DNA of 64,000 bases from JACKIC01 sp964392305 (GTDB lineage: Bacteria; Planctomycetota; UBA1135; UBA2386), in assembly GCA_964392305.1 (NCBI GenBank), contig CAYMPV010000009.1, positions 62,001 through 126,000 of the forward strand, in the 5' to 3' direction. Positions 63,230 to 64,000 of this stretch are shown here, piece by piece (position 1 is the first letter of the stretch; every line of letters begins with the position of its first letter). The notes below the pieces were generated by a model, which was not told the DNA's origin, did no database searches, and saw nothing but the letters and a program-made list of their open reading frames with translations. Made by a program: the position numbers and the translations under genes.

Positions 63230-64000
63230 TCAGATTCTGGCGCCCTTTCCCCACTCGGCAAGGAAGCGCCGCCGCTGGCCGCGATTCGGCAGGCGGTCGG
63301 CGACGGCGCGCACCAGGGAACGGGCCATGGCAGGGCGATCCAGCCGGGCCAGGACACGCAGGTGCAGCGGCAGCGGCAGGTCCGTATCCAAGAGCAGGGC
63401 CTCGAGCGCTTCGACCGCGGTCGGGGGCAACACCTTCGCTTCGCCGTGTTCGGCCAGCAGGAAGTTGACGCGCACCGACGGCAGGTCGAGCGTCTCGATG
63501 CGTTCGAACAGGCCCGGGTCGCTGGCCCCCAGTCGCGCCAGGTAGGTCCGGGCCATGCCCTCGCCGAGCGAATCGCCGCCGGCCACGGCGAGCTCGTTGG
63601 CCAGCTGGAACAGGGTGCGGGCTTCGTCGTCGCGGCGGCGCCAGAACATGCGCTCGCCGAGGTAGAGCGCGGCGCGGCCGCCGTACGACGGCAGCGACAG
63701 GCGTCGCGCCTCGTCGAGAGCCAGGCGCAGATCCTGGGTGGCGTCCTCGTCGCCGAGCGCGGCGCGCAGTTGGCCGCGGTAGAGGTGCAACCGCATCATC
63801 ACGCGCGGAAAGCGCAGCGCCTGCGGTTCGCGCTCGACCAGCTGCAGCGTGCGCGCCGCGGTGGTGAAGTGATGGCCGAGCGCCTCGATGCGCGCCAGGT
63901 CGATGTGCAGGTGACAACGCAGGTCGACCGCGCTCTCGGGCAGGCGCAACAGCGCGGCCTGCAGGTGACGCTGGCCTTCGACGACCTGGCCGAGGTAGAG
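63230..64000 (-). CDS. TPR-containing protein (partial, N-terminus outside window)
   Basis: 257 codons visible, open to the right edge; the stop is at 63230. The visible part is helical with TPR-like spacing (YLGQVVEGQRHLQAAL, HHFTTAARTLQLVEREPQALRFPRV, DEARTLFQLANELAVAGGDSLGEGMARTYLARLG). It lacks a domain that would give a function. It may be the C-terminal part of a kinase- or regulator-type TPR protein, as often found in planctomycetes, but that cannot be seen here. Confidence 0.75.
   Translation of the reverse strand, partial: LYLGQVVEGQRHLQAALLRLPESAVDLRCHLHIDLARIEALGHHFTTAARTLQLVEREPQALRFPRVMMRLHLYRGQLRAALGDEDATQDLRLALDEARRLSLPSYGGRAALYLGERMFWRRRDDEARTLFQLANELAVAGGDSLGEGMARTYLARLGASDPGLFERIETLDLPSVRVNFLLAEHGEAKVLPPTAVEALEALLLDTDLPLPLHLRVLARLDRPAMARSLVRAVADRLPNRGQRRRFLAEWGKGARI

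Overview
The window is very GC-rich (I estimate about 70 percent by eye) and densely packed with bacterial genes, with short or overlapping junctions. The gene set points to a planctomycete (Planctomycetota). It has a PSD1-type DUF1549/DUF1553 cytochrome gene coupled to a DUF1501 gene and a CxxCH membrane cytochrome. It also has a BlaI/BlaR1-like pair, secreted Kelch and PKD/LamG proteins, an ExbB/ExbD operon with a squalene-cyclase-like toroid protein, and sulfotransferase and glycan genes. The high GC suggests a GC-rich lineage rather than Pirellula-type planctomycetes, but there is no rRNA or tRNA here to place it.

Layout. 1-9.4 kb: a partial KaiC/RadA-like ATPase, a degenerate histidine-phosphatase-fold protein, a MATE exporter, an unusual Y-family polymerase, a BlaI repressor with an M56 peptidase fused to STN-like and SLBB-like export domains, a GNAT/FemAB-like transferase and a Tat-lipoprotein SGNH hydrolase. 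9.5-24 kb: secreted Kelch and PKD/LamG proteins, purM, a polytopic membrane/TPR protein, a NadR-like ATPase, a LON-domain protein, a YCII protein, a patatin-barrel outer-membrane protein, a second Kelch protein and a Tat-exported epimerase. 24-26.6 kb: miaB-ribD. 26.6-34.3 kb: a surface-glycan cluster (two glycosyltransferases, one fused to a flippase; sulfotransferase; NeuD-like acyltransferase; DegT aminotransferase; methyltransferase). 34.4-37.2 kb: a membrane-anchored protein and a GHL10 lipoprotein.

37.4-46.4 kb holds the most interesting locus. A small lipoprotein gene (37418-37762) reads through an in-frame TGA at exactly the position of the first cysteine of a heavy-metal-associated (HMA) CxxC motif. 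This gives a UGGC motif and is followed by a hairpin with the geometry of a bacterial SECIS element. I interpret it as a selenoprotein: a Sec-containing HMA lipoprotein. Ordinary gene calling would truncate it just before its functional domain. Next comes an operon of a 1037-residue TPR protein, ExbB, ExbD and a 1221-residue PD40/membrane/linker/toroid protein.

46.5-64 kb: small lipoproteins, a DUF255 thioredoxin-fold protein, a HIT protein, a GNAT protein, a TPR lipoprotein, a RAYT-type transposase next to a strong hairpin, the DUF2231-cytochrome/DUF1501/PSD1 operon, a carboxypeptidase-regulatory-like repeat protein and a partial TPR protein. No CRISPR array, rRNA, tRNA or phage was seen. 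Several convergent junctions carry strong GC hairpins without T-tracts. All functional calls are by reading motifs; no searches were run.
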